Source: Cerasicoccus frondis (GTDB lineage Bacteria; Verrucomicrobiota; Verrucomicrobiia; Opitutales; Cerasicoccaceae). Taken from it: 64,000 bases of DNA. A program made the position numbers and the translations under genes. The notes below the pieces were generated by a model that ran no database searches, was not told where the DNA came from, and saw only the letters and a program-made list of their open reading frames with translations. The stretch spans positions 124,001 to 188,000 of the forward strand of contig JAVDPC010000008.1 of NCBI GenBank assembly GCA_031296915.1, given 5' to 3'. Positions 27,486 through 37,269 of the stretch are shown here, in pieces. The first letter of the stretch is position 1. Each line of letters starts with the position of its first letter.

Positions 27486-30400
27486 TTATTGGTTTAGTTC
27501 AATGGCGCCCCATTGCTTGGGTTGGTTGGCTAAGCCATTGGCCTTAACACGAGGCCAATATACCTCACGGGGACCATGTGGCCCTTTGACGCTTAAGTTG
27601 AAATTCAATCCGAATTGTTGGCCTATCGTTGGCGAGGATGAGCCTTGAACTTCGTCCCAGGGAATGAGGAATTCCATCGTATAGCCAGTGTCAGTTTTTA
27701 GGGCGGAGGATTGCGGAAGTGTGATGTCATAGCGAGTTTCCTCAATCTCATTGGCTCTCTTCCATTGCCCAAGAAATACACGATTGATATCTGTTTGCGG
27801 CACCGCCCAGAATTGGTGGTCGCCGCTGCTAAAGGAAGATGCTAGCTTATCGTTATCAGCATCGATAAAAAGCTCAAGCGTATCGGTTTGCCAGAATGTG
27901 CGGGGACTGGCTCCCAAGGCTTTTGAGTCTTCAACGTTTAGGCCTATCCAGATTCCTTGATCGGTCCAACCTAACCAGATATCGGCTTGAGCCTCTCCAT
28001 AGCTCGAGCCTACCATCCATTCGGGCAGTTTATTCTGCGCAGGCCATTGGGAAACCTGACCATCGAACCAACCGTTGCCTGGCAATCGATGAATAGTCAA
28101 CATGGGCGGAATCAGCGGCTTCTCGGTTTTGAAACCTGTATCTTCAAGAACGACAAGAGGTGGGTTGCTCAATTCTACATCGGCGTTCCACTCGAATTTT
28201 AGAGTGACATCCCGCTCTTCAAGCGGTTGTAGATTCTCTACAACAACTTCTTTGGTGATCGCGCGCCATGACTCCGGGAGTTCGAGTTTAAGTGTAGGGC
28301 TCTGGGCGATATTACGTTGATTGGTTACCGTGGTGGTTACTTCAACTGGTCCTGCGTTATTGGGCATCCCACCAACGGTGAGAATATATGGCTCCAGAAC
28401 ATGGGCCTCAAGATACAGCTTAGTTAGGAGCTTACCATTCTCCAAGACATCAATGCTGAGCGGCTCGATGCCTCCTTGGGCCTCAGTTGGGGTCTTGAAT
28501 GGAATGGTAACGGTTTGGTTTTGCCCGGAGGCGGATTTTACACTGTATTCGGCTTTATCGCTTTTCCAGCCGCTGGGCAGATTGGGTTTCAGGATTACCG
28601 CATTGTTCTTATCGCTCTGGTTATCGATTCGAACGACGATCTCCGTTTTCTCGTTGGCGACGGTTGCCATGAAGAGGTGCGAATCAATGGAGTATGCCGC
28701 GCGCTGCAAAATGTCCGAGTCCTTCGATAACCCAACGGCATAGGTCGGCGAAATGCCTAGCTTGGCTTTGCTTCCTGGCAGAGGATTTGCGTAATGGTCG
28801 TAAAGCGCCACACCCTTGCCAAAGTCTATTTCGATTGGGTCGTCACCTTTTGCAATGCGCCATGCTGCGGCGATGTATTGTCCATTTTCCTCGAACACGT
28901 AGCCCAAGGTTCCGGGGCCTGCATTAAAGCTGCCAATAAAGTTTAGCGAGGGGAGTAAGTGCGTCATACCTGCCATTGCGCACAAGGATGGCTTGGGTTC
29001 GCGATTCGCTGTCATCAAACCGCATGCGTCGAAGAACAACTTTGGCTCCGGTGAGTCGAAGTGCCAAAACCAGAATGATTTATCGATGCCGGCTGCAGCA
29101 AACATCATGTAAGCACGGGCCAGGTAAGCGGCCTGCTGTTCTTCGGTGACGACTTGTCCGGCTGCCGTATCCCAGCCAAACTCACTGATGAATACTTCGC
29201 GATCTCTGCCGTCGGAGTGGGCGGCGGCCACGACGTCGCGCAGTTTATCGAAGAACAAGCCGGATTCGCGACCAAGGCTGCCCGTATTAAAGTTACGCAC
29301 GTTGATTTCCGGAGCGTCGACTCCGGCGTAGTGGTGGACATTGACTACGTCGATATCATTAAAAGAGCCATTTTGAACGGCTTGTAGCGCCAGGTCCGGG
29401 TGGATCCCGTATCGCCCGTTTTCCACTGCCTTCAGCTCACCAAAGCCCAAGAGCTTCACCGCTTCTCCGAATTTTTTGTGATAGCTTTCATAGTGTGCCC
29501 AGTTCATTTTCTTTTCGGCGTTGCGCGCGTCTTTATCGAGTGAGTATTCGTTGTCCAATTCCCAATAGGTGTACTGTGGGAATCCTTCAAGCACCTCAGC
29601 CAGGTGGGCTACCCATGCACGGTCGGGGGGAGGATTGCCTTGGACTTCGCCATCGACAATTTTCGGACGTGGGATGGAATGCGCGAGCACGGGTAGAACC
29701 ATTGCCCCTTCGTCCTTGTAAGTCTGGACAATCCCTGGGTAGCCAGGCCAACCGCTGAAGTTGCGGTTATTCTTCTTGGCGCGTTCAAGCCAGTGAAAAT
29801 TGAAAACATAGTCGCGGAACCAGACAATGCCAGCATTGCGGAATGGAGTGATGAAAAGACCTTGGGCGCCATGGACATTCATGCCATAGGGGGACGCCAA
29901 TTTCTCTGCCTCAGTCAAGTCATGCGGTTTGGGCGCTTCAGCAAATATCAGATAAGCTTCGGCGGGTTCGTAACCTTCGTTTTCGATCACAACTTCAGCG
30001 CGGTGCGGTCCGTATGATTCGAGGGGAGGCGACCAGGTGAATTGCTCAGTGGCTTCCACTGTATGCTTGATCGTTTTGGTAAAGATACTTTTGCCGGATG
30101 GGTCTGTCACTGTGACGGTGGCCTTGACTTGTGCCGGTTGTTCACGCCAGTTGTGGATATTGAGGATGAGCTCGGCGTCAGTGCCTGCGAAGAAGTGGCC
30201 TGGAGCAGTGGAGCTGAAGCTTGCGGAAAAGAGTGGTGTATCGGGTGCTTCAGTTTTCTTATCCTTGCCAGAGGGGTCTGCTTTCCAGTCCAGGAAACGG
30301 CCGGTTTGCGGATCAGCACGTGAAAGGTCCGTTTCTACGTTGAGTCTGCGGAGTCCGACAACGACATCCGTTTTTTCAGTGCGGGTGCCCCAGTTGTGAA

Positions 30401-30869
30401 ACATGAAACTATGGATCGACACCGGTTGTGGAATATTTTCTGGCACCGGAATGGTTACGGTTTGCCAGCTTTCTGATTCAAACTTTGGAAAGTCGATGTT
30501 CTGCCATTCACCATAGGCATCGAGGAGTGTGAGCTTTGCTCCGGCGCCTGGATTGCTCATATTGACATCCACCGTTACGTTCTTCAATTCACCGGGAATC
30601 GTGATTGGATTTTTATTCTCCATCCGGTGGTATTCAAAGCCTTTGCCCGAGTAGGCGATCTGGACTTCCATACCAGAGTCGTCCATTGCAACGTATTTAC
30701 CTGGCGCTCGGTTGTCCGCACTGGTTTTCCAGTCTTGTGGAGAGAATTGCGTAATAACTTTGGAACTGCTCTGGCCGTTCAGTCCGGTCGTGGTACTGGC
30801 CAATGCTATGGAGCACGCAAGTAACGCATTTCGGAATAGCCGTCGTATGGGCGAGTCTATGTTCATCAT
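27486..30869 (-). CDS. secreted clan-A-like glycoside hydrolase with N- and C-terminal binding modules
   Basis: 1127 residues. Signal peptide (about 1-33), an N-terminal jelly-roll module (about 35-185), a beta-sandwich (about 200-310) and a TIM-barrel-like catalytic region (about 325-660). Candidate catalytic residues are E441 in WELDNEYS (acid/base after Asn) and E563 in FISEFGWDT (nucleophile). Further beta domains follow, then a CBM9/DOMON-like domain (about 930-1127; WLGWTDQGIWIGLNVED). It is the fused counterpart of the two genes at 431-3756. Last gene of an operon: only 9 bp separate it from the esterase gene. Substrate unknown; clan-A fold assigned from the Glu contexts only. Confidence 0.82.
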   Translation of the reverse strand: MMNIDSPIRRLFRNALLACSIALASTTTGLNGQSSSKVITQFSPQDWKTSADNRAPGKYVAMDDSGMEVQIAYSGKGFEYHRMENKNPITIPGELKNVTVDVNMSNPGAGAKLTLLDAYGEWQNIDFPKFESESWQTVTIPVPENIPQPVSIHSFMFHNWGTRTEKTDVVVGLRRLNVETDLSRADPQTGRFLDWKADPSGKDKKTEAPDTPLFSASFSSTAPGHFFAGTDAELILNIHNWREQPAQVKATVTVTDPSGKSIFTKTIKHTVEATEQFTWSPPLESYGPHRAEVVIENEGYEPAEAYLIFAEAPKPHDLTEAEKLASPYGMNVHGAQGLFITPFRNAGIVWFRDYVFNFHWLERAKKNNRNFSGWPGYPGIVQTYKDEGAMVLPVLAHSIPRPKIVDGEVQGNPPPDRAWVAHLAEVLEGFPQYTYWELDNEYSLDKDARNAEKKMNWAHYESYHKKFGEAVKLLGFGELKAVENGRYGIHPDLALQAVQNGSFNDIDVVNVHHYAGVDAPEINVRNFNTGSLGRESGLFFDKLRDVVAAAHSDGRDREVFISEFGWDTAAGQVVTEEQQAAYLARAYMMFAAAGIDKSFWFWHFDSPEPKLFFDACGLMTANREPKPSLCAMAGMTHLLPSLNFIGSFNAGPGTLGYVFEENGQYIAAAWRIAKGDDPIEIDFGKGVALYDHYANPLPGSKAKLGISPTYAVGLSKDSDILQRAAYSIDSHLFMATVANEKTEIVVRIDNQSDKNNAVILKPNLPSGWKSDKAEYSVKSASGQNQTVTIPFKTPTEAQGGIEPLSIDVLENGKLLTKLYLEAHVLEPYILTVGGMPNNAGPVEVTTTVTNQRNIAQSPTLKLELPESWRAITKEVVVENLQPLEERDVTLKFEWNADVELSNPPLVVLEDTGFKTEKPLIPPMLTIHRLPGNGWFDGQVSQWPAQNKLPEWMVGSSYGEAQADIWLGWTDQGIWIGLNVEDSKALGASPRTFWQTDTLELFIDADNDKLASSFSSGDHQFWAVPQTDINRVFLGQWKRANEIEETRYDITLPQSSALKTDTGYTMEFLIPWDEVQGSSSPTIGQQFGLNFNLSVKGPHGPREVYWPRVKANGLANQPKQWGAIELNQ

Positions 30870-30878
30870 TCTACTTCT

Positions 30879-33800
30879 TTAGTTTTTTAAATTGAGCTCT
30901 TCGACTTGCAGTCGAATGAAATTAGGTGAGGTGGTTTCGACACTTTGCTTGACGCGTAAAGTTACGGTTTCGCTGTTGTCTCCATGGTCGATTACTGGCG
31001 GAACGGTCTCCAGGTAGTCTGATCCCGTCACCCAGCTATCGGACGAAAGGTCTGGGCTGATTAACACCGTGTAAAGTAGGTTGCCTGCGATGTAGCCGGT
31101 ATCGGTGCTCCCGCTGCCTCCTTGTAAACGACGATAACTGAACTCGAGGTAGTGGTTGCCGCCCGAGTCTTTCACCGTGCAGTTTGGACGCTTTCCTGAA
31201 GCCCGATCAACTGGATGGCTGCCTTGCGCATACTCCAGTAAGTTAACAATGCCATCGTGATCAGGGTCGGCAGCCGGGGACTGATCTTGGATGGGCAAAT
31301 GACCTAATAGATCGGCGGCCCATGCAACGAAAGTTATCGGTGCGTTGTTTCCGGTGAATGGCTCTGTTTCATACAGTGCTTCGATCTCTTCAGTGGTCAA
31401 CATGCGGTTATAGATGCGGACTTCGTCAATTTGCCCCGCAAAGCCAAAACCATAATTGGCATTCAGAATGCCAATCGTGAGCGGGCAGGAGAGGGTCGGT
31501 ATCGAAGTCGTGCTGATGGTGGTTGAGGCAACTTCGGATCCGTCGATGTAGAGCTTGAGGTTGTCGCTTGATTGCGAGCCATCATACGTCAAGACCATGT
31601 GTTTCCATACACCAATCTCGCTGAGCGAATAATTCGTCGTGAAACGCTGGTCGCCGATGTCCAGATTGATGTTTGAATTTGTGTGGCTAAAAATGCTGAA
31701 ACAGCGTTGGTTGGCAGTGAGCCCTTGTCGCTTCGAAATCAGACCGCGTGGCTGTGAGTCGGCTATAGACGGACGAACCCACATCGAGATGCTTAGAGCG
31801 TCACTGCTGTACTCGTCTTGGTGTGGCGCTTCCACCCAGTCATCGGTTCCGTCCAATGAAATGGCGTGACTGGCGACTGCTTCATCCGTGCGCACTGAGT
31901 CTCCAGAAAGCGTCCCATCATTAAATCCTGTCGAATCGAAAGTAGTTTCGCCCGCTTGCTCATCGAACTTCCAACGCGAGATTAGTCCATTACTTAAGCT
32001 GCCCTCAAATTCAGCTGTCGATGCAGTGATGGTTACGTCGGCCGATTCCCCTGCGGTATTGGTTGCTTCTAGCCAAAAGTAGTACTGAGTGTCAGGCGAT
32101 AGTCCGCTGACGAGTGTGCTGCTGCTATCGGATGCGAGTTGCTGGGTAGGCGTAGCCGGTTTAGCGTTTAGGGTATTCCAATATAGATTGTAGGCTTCTT
32201 CGTTATCAGCGTTGTCCTGCCAGCTTAGGGAAATGCTGGTCGCGGTTGGTCCAGAAGCGGCGAAGCTGGTTGGGGCTGCTGGTGGAATCAGGATATCAGT
32301 CATTTGCGATACGCTGATTGCAGCTGACTCACCACTGTCATTGCTGGCTGAGACCCAGAAAAAGTATTCGGTGTTTGGCAGTAGGCCTTCCGAGAAAAAG
32401 CTAGTTTGATCACCGGTGACAGTCGCCTGTGGGGTGGAAGGCTGCGCATCCATTGTGCTCCAAAAAATGTGGTGTTGGTCGATGACGCCAGTCGCGCCGC
32501 TCCACGCTAATTGAACACCGCCAGAGGTAACGTCCGTTACGCTAAGACTAGTTGGAGCTGTCGGCGGCTCCGGCGGGTCGTATGCTTCCAGCACGACCAT
32601 TTCATAAACCTTGGCGCGGTGCTCATGCTCCGGCAAATCGGTGCGATTGGAGTCACTGATATGCAGGCGAACGTAGCGCAGGGAAGTCGCTTCGAATTTA
32701 TGCTGGCGGCTGAATTCGTAGTTGTCGTTGATATCGGCAAGGGTAAACCAATCGCTTCCGTTCATGCTGCCTTGAAGCGTGTAGGCGACGACGGTTTCAT
32801 TGAGCGTATACCAAGCGCCCGTGCTGTCACCTGCGTACTCGGCTTCAATTTCGAACCAACCGCTTTCCTTGTTATAGTCACGATCATTGAGGATCGTGTA
32901 GGGGCCGCCATCATAGTGGCCTGTGTTTTGGAGGTAAACTTCGTGGGCGGCGATGCTTCCAATTTTGGTGCGTCGATTGTGGAAAGGGGCATATACACGA
33001 ATGCGTCCCGCTGTTGGCGATGCTTCAATCGAGGTGATGCTGCCCTTGGGCGCTACAGGTTCAATGGACGCGCTGGTCGACCAAGAGAATCGCAAGAAGA
33101 CTTGATCAACTGTGAATGCTTCGCCGAGGTCTAGTTGAACCCACTTGTTGTCGTAGTCGTCAGTGTCCGATGCCCAATAGGAGCCTGAGCTGTTCTTTAC
33201 GCGGATGGCCGGGTGGCTGGATTCCTCGTCGCCAGATGTCGCGCTGGTGGCGGCGCGATTACTTAGATTGACTCGATCTGCCCTGCCGGGCGCTTGGCGT
33301 TCTTTGGATAAAAACCACTCATAGATATTGGGATCATGGTAGGTGTGCCCGGTATTATACTGACGCGAAGATGAGTGGGAATAGCTGGGGTACATCGTCA
33401 CCAAGTGCTCAGCCTCGGGAAAATATGAGCGCAACGCGTTGTTGGCTGACAACACTCTCTCAGGCGTGTGTTCGGTGGGGTCGCTCAAGCCACTCATTGA
33501 CCATACGGCAACATTGTCATCGGCGATTTTGGAGTGCTTGTTCACGACTACTGATCGGCCTGCCACGATTACCGCTGCCGCAAACCGGTTGGGGGTATTG
33601 GCGTCGCCAGTCAGCACATTCCAGGTTCCTTGCCCCCCAAAACTGAAGCCCGTCAAGTAAACGCGATTCGGATCAATGCGGTAGTCGCTGGAAACCTCAT
33701 CGAGCAGCGCAACGACATCATCGGCATTCCAGTCGCCGCGACCTTTGCGAATTTGGGGTGAGATGACGATGAAGTATTCCTCCTGCCCATTGACGGTGAA

Positions 33801-34109
33801 CTTCATCGGATTCCCATTGCGCACGTGGTTTGGCGGGATGTTGCCCGCATTCTCGATCCGACTCAGTTCATTGGTTGTTCCGTATGTGCCGTTTTCGCAG
33901 CGCTCGCCGTAGCCGTGGAGGTAGATGATGGTTGGGAATTCACGGGATGGCTCGTCGTCATAAATCTCAGGCAGATGAAGCAGGTAGGGCATGCCTCCAT
34001 CAACGCTTGAAACACGATACTCGTTCGCAGCGAAAAGAGCTGAATGACTCGCTAGGCATACAGTCCAAAATATTGTGTATAACCGAAAAATTTTCATGGG
34101 GTGCTTCAC
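30879..34109 (-). CDS. secreted multi-domain esterase with FN3 and LamG modules
   Basis: 1076 residues. Signal peptide ending near ALFAA; a start 12 nt later (MKIFRLY) is possible. The esterase domain (about 27-270) has TIIYLHGYGER and elbow GFS156FGGQG, as in CE1-type polysaccharide esterases. Discoidin-like sequence occupies about 290-520, split by a variable insert. Two FN3 domains (about 525-615, 620-705; APTSLSV/APTSFAAS) are followed by a LamG/concanavalin domain (about 706-925), a DPDHDGIVNLLEY repeat near 946 and a C-terminal beta module ending FIRLQVEE. The LamG module is closely similar to that in the protein at 43056. Middle gene of the operon. Confidence 0.85.
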   Translation of the reverse strand: MKHPMKIFRLYTIFWTVCLASHSALFAANEYRVSSVDGGMPYLLHLPEIYDDEPSREFPTIIYLHGYGERCENGTYGTTNELSRIENAGNIPPNHVRNGNPMKFTVNGQEEYFIVISPQIRKGRGDWNADDVVALLDEVSSDYRIDPNRVYLTGFSFGGQGTWNVLTGDANTPNRFAAAVIVAGRSVVVNKHSKIADDNVAVWSMSGLSDPTEHTPERVLSANNALRSYFPEAEHLVTMYPSYSHSSSRQYNTGHTYHDPNIYEWFLSKERQAPGRADRVNLSNRAATSATSGDEESSHPAIRVKNSSGSYWASDTDDYDNKWVQLDLGEAFTVDQVFLRFSWSTSASIEPVAPKGSITSIEASPTAGRIRVYAPFHNRRTKIGSIAAHEVYLQNTGHYDGGPYTILNDRDYNKESGWFEIEAEYAGDSTGAWYTLNETVVAYTLQGSMNGSDWFTLADINDNYEFSRQHKFEATSLRYVRLHISDSNRTDLPEHEHRAKVYEMVVLEAYDPPEPPTAPTSLSVTDVTSGGVQLAWSGATGVIDQHHIFWSTMDAQPSTPQATVTGDQTSFFSEGLLPNTEYFFWVSASNDSGESAAISVSQMTDILIPPAAPTSFAASGPTATSISLSWQDNADNEEAYNLYWNTLNAKPATPTQQLASDSSSTLVSGLSPDTQYYFWLEATNTAGESADVTITASTAEFEGSLSNGLISRWKFDEQAGETTFDSTGFNDGTLSGDSVRTDEAVASHAISLDGTDDWVEAPHQDEYSSDALSISMWVRPSIADSQPRGLISKRQGLTANQRCFSIFSHTNSNINLDIGDQRFTTNYSLSEIGVWKHMVLTYDGSQSSDNLKLYIDGSEVASTTISTTSIPTLSCPLTIGILNANYGFGFAGQIDEVRIYNRMLTTEEIEALYETEPFTGNNAPITFVAWAADLLGHLPIQDQSPAADPDHDGIVNLLEYAQGSHPVDRASGKRPNCTVKDSGGNHYLEFSYRRLQGGSGSTDTGYIAGNLLYTVLISPDLSSDSWVTGSDYLETVPPVIDHGDNSETVTLRVKQSVETTSPNFIRLQVEELNLKN

Positions 34110-34138
34110 AAAAAGTAGATCGCGATTTGTTTGTTTAT

Positions 34139-36991
34139 TTACTCAACAGCTATGCGGAAAAATACGGATTCAAAGTCGTCGATAGCCATCCATTGCCGGA
34201 GTGTGCGGGCGCCAGTTGCCTGAGCCCAGTGGAGAGTTTCAATTGCGGTTGGGAGAGGAATCCACTCGTTGGAAAGACTGGAGTGCTGATACTCAACATG
34301 CGCGTTCAGATCGTTTGCCTGGCCAGAGCGAGACCATATCAAGCCGCACCAACGTTGATTGTTTATCCTTTCTGTGATGATGCGCGGCGCCGACTCAAGT
34401 AGGCTCGATCCATTGATTGGGTCAGAGTCGAAGTAGCGCTCCAATAGATTGCTTCTACCGTCGTTATCCGGGTCTGCATCGGGCCCGCTTTCAGGACTGT
34501 GGTGGTCGTTGACCGGAGAGAAATTCTGGTGCCGCCAATGATCTGCCGGCTTGTCCAATATGCTGATCTCGGCTTCATCGTTTACCCCAATCGTGTAGTC
34601 CGTGCTGGAAGTTAGGCTGACAATCACTTGGCGGCTGCCCTGGGGGAGGTCATCACTCAGAGGGACAATCCACACATCAACAGATTTGTGATTGGCTGGA
34701 ATGATTACTTGCGTTGGCAGCGCTTGATAATGCTCTCCGGCGATAGCCGATCCGCTGACGGTTATTGCTACATTGAGCGGGGACGCGTAGGAGTCGCCTT
34801 CGCGCAATACCTGAATCCGCGCGGGCTTGGCGCTGTCTTCCCATGCATAGGGGTTGGCGGTCATGACATGCACGGTGGGGATGCTGGATTCAATGTGTTG
34901 AACCAGGCGAACCGCATCGACAATGACGTAGCCATTTGCATCTTCATTGCTGACGGTGATCGCTCCATCGGTTCCAGCGTTGAAGCTCCACGTTCCCAGC
35001 AGCACCCATTCGCCGCCATTCTCTTGCTGATTGACAAGCAGATCAACGTTGCCGTTGGCATGCGTTACACGAACTGGCGCATTGGTCGCCCGGTTGGCAA
35101 ACGCCGTCCAGCGGAGGTAAACGTCGTAAGTATCCGTTGCGGGTAGAGACGGGCGAAATGATGCTGATTTGCCGGTGTGGGCATCGTCATCATGGAAATA
35201 GTTTCCGCCATAAAAGCCCGGCGTGCTGGAGCTTGTAGTCCAGCTTCCGGTTAGCGTAACGTGCTCAGTTTCCAAATTATCTACAATGATCTCATTGCTC
35301 GCGGTTGGTAATTCTCCCAGCAATTGTCCGTCTGCATAGAGGCGCAATCGAAGGGTGTCATAGCTGATGTCCTGAACGCTTTTTTCTTCTTTAATTGCGA
35401 TGCCGGCGGCGGTGCTGGCGGATTGGGAAAGGACCATGAAGCAGGGCTCCATGCGCATGGAGCAAAACGCAACGTGCGATGCAGATATACACCACGGGAC
35501 CAGCAAGTTCGTTACGCTGTCAGCGGGTGGGGTGAGAGAGCGGTAAGCGATTGGCCAAGGTGTGTGGTTGTGTCCGCCAGTATCGCCTTCTACGCGAACG
35601 GCGCCATCGGCTGCGGCAAAGCGTCGGCTGTGGTGGGCGTCTGCCCGATAATTGGCCAAGCCTACTGGATCGCTGACCGGCGCCAAGCGGTCGTAGTGAG
35701 CTTGCGTTGTCACAAAGTCGGAGACCATCCGTCGGGCTTCGCGGACATACAGCTCATGTGGCCAGCCATTTGTTTCCGGATACTCGCCGTTTGGCAGCCC
35801 GATCGCGTTGGCGGTGTTGATGGCGCCCCGAATTGCATCCTGCTGAGCGGGGTCGACGCTGGGATCATTGGTCAGGGCTGCATAGTCTGGGTCCGTCTTA
35901 ACGTACCAAAGCATGCCAAGCTGCCAGTTTACATGACTCTGGAAAATGAGCTCGCGCGTCTCATAGTCAGCCTCCCACCAGGGGATGTAGCCGCCATTGC
36001 CGTCTGGCCAGCGATTACCGCCAATGTGGTCGGTGGAAACGCCACGATTAAACATTTCGTGGTTGTTGATGTCATTTCCCACCGAGATGCGTGTGCTGCC
36101 GCCGTTTTTATGGTAGCGATAGAGCAGTTGAAAATCGTCGGGGTTGTAGCCGGCTGGTTCCCACAGTGGCAGTTTGTCCGACCAAGTGGTAAACATGCGG
36201 AAATTATAGGCTTGGACGTGGTCATCTGCCTGGCCTGCTACGCCTTCTGCTTCATCCTGGATCAGGTTGTAGATTAAGCCGCTTTCTGGCTCGCCAGGGG
36301 TCTTGTAGGCATCGACTCCTGAAATGGCGACTGAGCTCCGGCGACCCGCCAAATACTCGCCATAAGCATCTCGTGACTCGCGTCCGTATGTATAGGGCAC
36401 GCCAGCCATTGCCATCAAATCGCCTTCGTAGGTGCAGTCGATAAAGACTTTTCCCCGAAAGACGCTTCCGTTCTCCATATGAATGGCGACTATTTGTGTG
36501 CCTTCCATCGCAACGGACTCCAAACGCTGCTCATAGTAGGTCGGGATAGGCGCATCCCAGGTTGCGTTGGGAACCGGATCTGAAAGCAGGGCTTCGAATG
36601 CAGCTTCCGCTGCTGATGGTTTGAAGCCTTTGTTGCCAACCATGTCGAAATACTCACGCGTTAGTCCTCCCTGGACTGATGCATCCACGCCGTCTGTCTC
36701 GGTTAACCCGCCGGAAGTCATGCCGCCTACATGCCGACCGAAAACGACGAGGGCCACTGAGTTGCCTTGCCTAACTGCTTGTTGGGCTGCAATCACGCCG
36801 CCCGATGTGCCACCGTAAACGATGATATCCGCCTCAACATCGACTACTGGGGCTTCCGGAGCGGGGTAGTAGTACTTCAATCCTGGGTTCGGCGTATTGG
36901 CCGCTGCTTCAAGGGTGGAGCTTAGCGCGGGGTTGAGGCAGGCTAAAATCAGTAGCCACGATCTGAGGTATTGTCTGAACGCTTTGAGCAT
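34139..36991 (-). CDS. exported FAD-dependent oxidoreductase with golvesin-like, Calx-beta and C-terminal modules
   Basis: 950 residues. A signal peptide precedes a PF12831-type FAD domain: ADIIVYGGTSGGVIAA gives the dinucleotide motif, and GGMTSGGLTETDG and DCTYEGDLMAMAG are family signatures. From about residue 568 comes a golvesin/xanthan-lyase-like binding domain (VDNLETEHVTLTGSW...), then a Calx-beta domain (about 704-815), a DPDNDGRSNLLERY repeat (about 837) and a beta C-terminus ending FFRIAVE. The reaction is probably oxidation of a sugar or deoxy-acid, but the substrate is unknown. First gene of the operon; the palindrome ATGCACC-A-GGTGCAT lies 73 bp upstream. Confidence 0.85.
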   Translation of the reverse strand: MLKAFRQYLRSWLLILACLNPALSSTLEAAANTPNPGLKYYYPAPEAPVVDVEADIIVYGGTSGGVIAAQQAVRQGNSVALVVFGRHVGGMTSGGLTETDGVDASVQGGLTREYFDMVGNKGFKPSAAEAAFEALLSDPVPNATWDAPIPTYYEQRLESVAMEGTQIVAIHMENGSVFRGKVFIDCTYEGDLMAMAGVPYTYGRESRDAYGEYLAGRRSSVAISGVDAYKTPGEPESGLIYNLIQDEAEGVAGQADDHVQAYNFRMFTTWSDKLPLWEPAGYNPDDFQLLYRYHKNGGSTRISVGNDINNHEMFNRGVSTDHIGGNRWPDGNGGYIPWWEADYETRELIFQSHVNWQLGMLWYVKTDPDYAALTNDPSVDPAQQDAIRGAINTANAIGLPNGEYPETNGWPHELYVREARRMVSDFVTTQAHYDRLAPVSDPVGLANYRADAHHSRRFAAADGAVRVEGDTGGHNHTPWPIAYRSLTPPADSVTNLLVPWCISASHVAFCSMRMEPCFMVLSQSASTAAGIAIKEEKSVQDISYDTLRLRLYADGQLLGELPTASNEIIVDNLETEHVTLTGSWTTSSSTPGFYGGNYFHDDDAHTGKSASFRPSLPATDTYDVYLRWTAFANRATNAPVRVTHANGNVDLLVNQQENGGEWVLLGTWSFNAGTDGAITVSNEDANGYVIVDAVRLVQHIESSIPTVHVMTANPYAWEDSAKPARIQVLREGDSYASPLNVAITVSGSAIAGEHYQALPTQVIIPANHKSVDVWIVPLSDDLPQGSRQVIVSLTSSTDYTIGVNDEAEISILDKPADHWRHQNFSPVNDHHSPESGPDADPDNDGRSNLLERYFDSDPINGSSLLESAPRIITERINNQRWCGLIWSRSGQANDLNAHVEYQHSSLSNEWIPLPTAIETLHWAQATGARTLRQWMAIDDFESVFFRIAVE

Positions 36992-37063
36992 TTCGGGGGT
37001 TAATTAAACTGAAACGATATACCCTGCGGTTGGGGATCGCAATTACGTTAGCGTCGCTTTGCC

Positions 37064-37078
37064 ATGCACCAGGTGCAT
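37064..37078. promoter_or_regulatory. palindromic operator candidate ATGCACCAGGTGCAT
   Basis: Perfect 15-bp palindrome upstream of the FAD oxidoreductase start (36991). Immediately next to it, TTGAG...CTCAA forms another inverted pair (about 37078-37095). Identical arms occur at 18400-18414, with two changes at 42787-42801. Confidence 0.5.
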
Positions 37079-37138
37079 TGAGTCGATGCACTCAAGGCGT
37101 CAACTGACCACATCCTGGCTTCGACCTCAGTGTGGGAC

Positions 37139-37262
37139 CGGCGTCCCGCCTGTGTATTCAGTCAGTTGGAAATCAGGACACAGGCGTCCCGCCTGTGCTA
37201 CTTAACTCCCAACTCCCCTGAACCTTACACACCTTACTCACCCTACGAACTTTACCCACTCT
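37139..37262. repeat. CAGGCGTCCCGCCTG palindromic repeats with pyrimidine-rich tail
   Basis: Two copies of a GGCGTCCCGCC palindrome (37139-37154 and 37179-37197; the second has arms CACAGGCG/CGCCTGTG). A tail of CCTTAC/ACTCACCC-type repeats (about 37217-37262) follows. The same palindrome-plus-tail layout recurs at 50577-50722. It sits in the space downstream of the AraC gene. Confidence 0.75.
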
Positions 37263-37269
37263 CCGCAGC

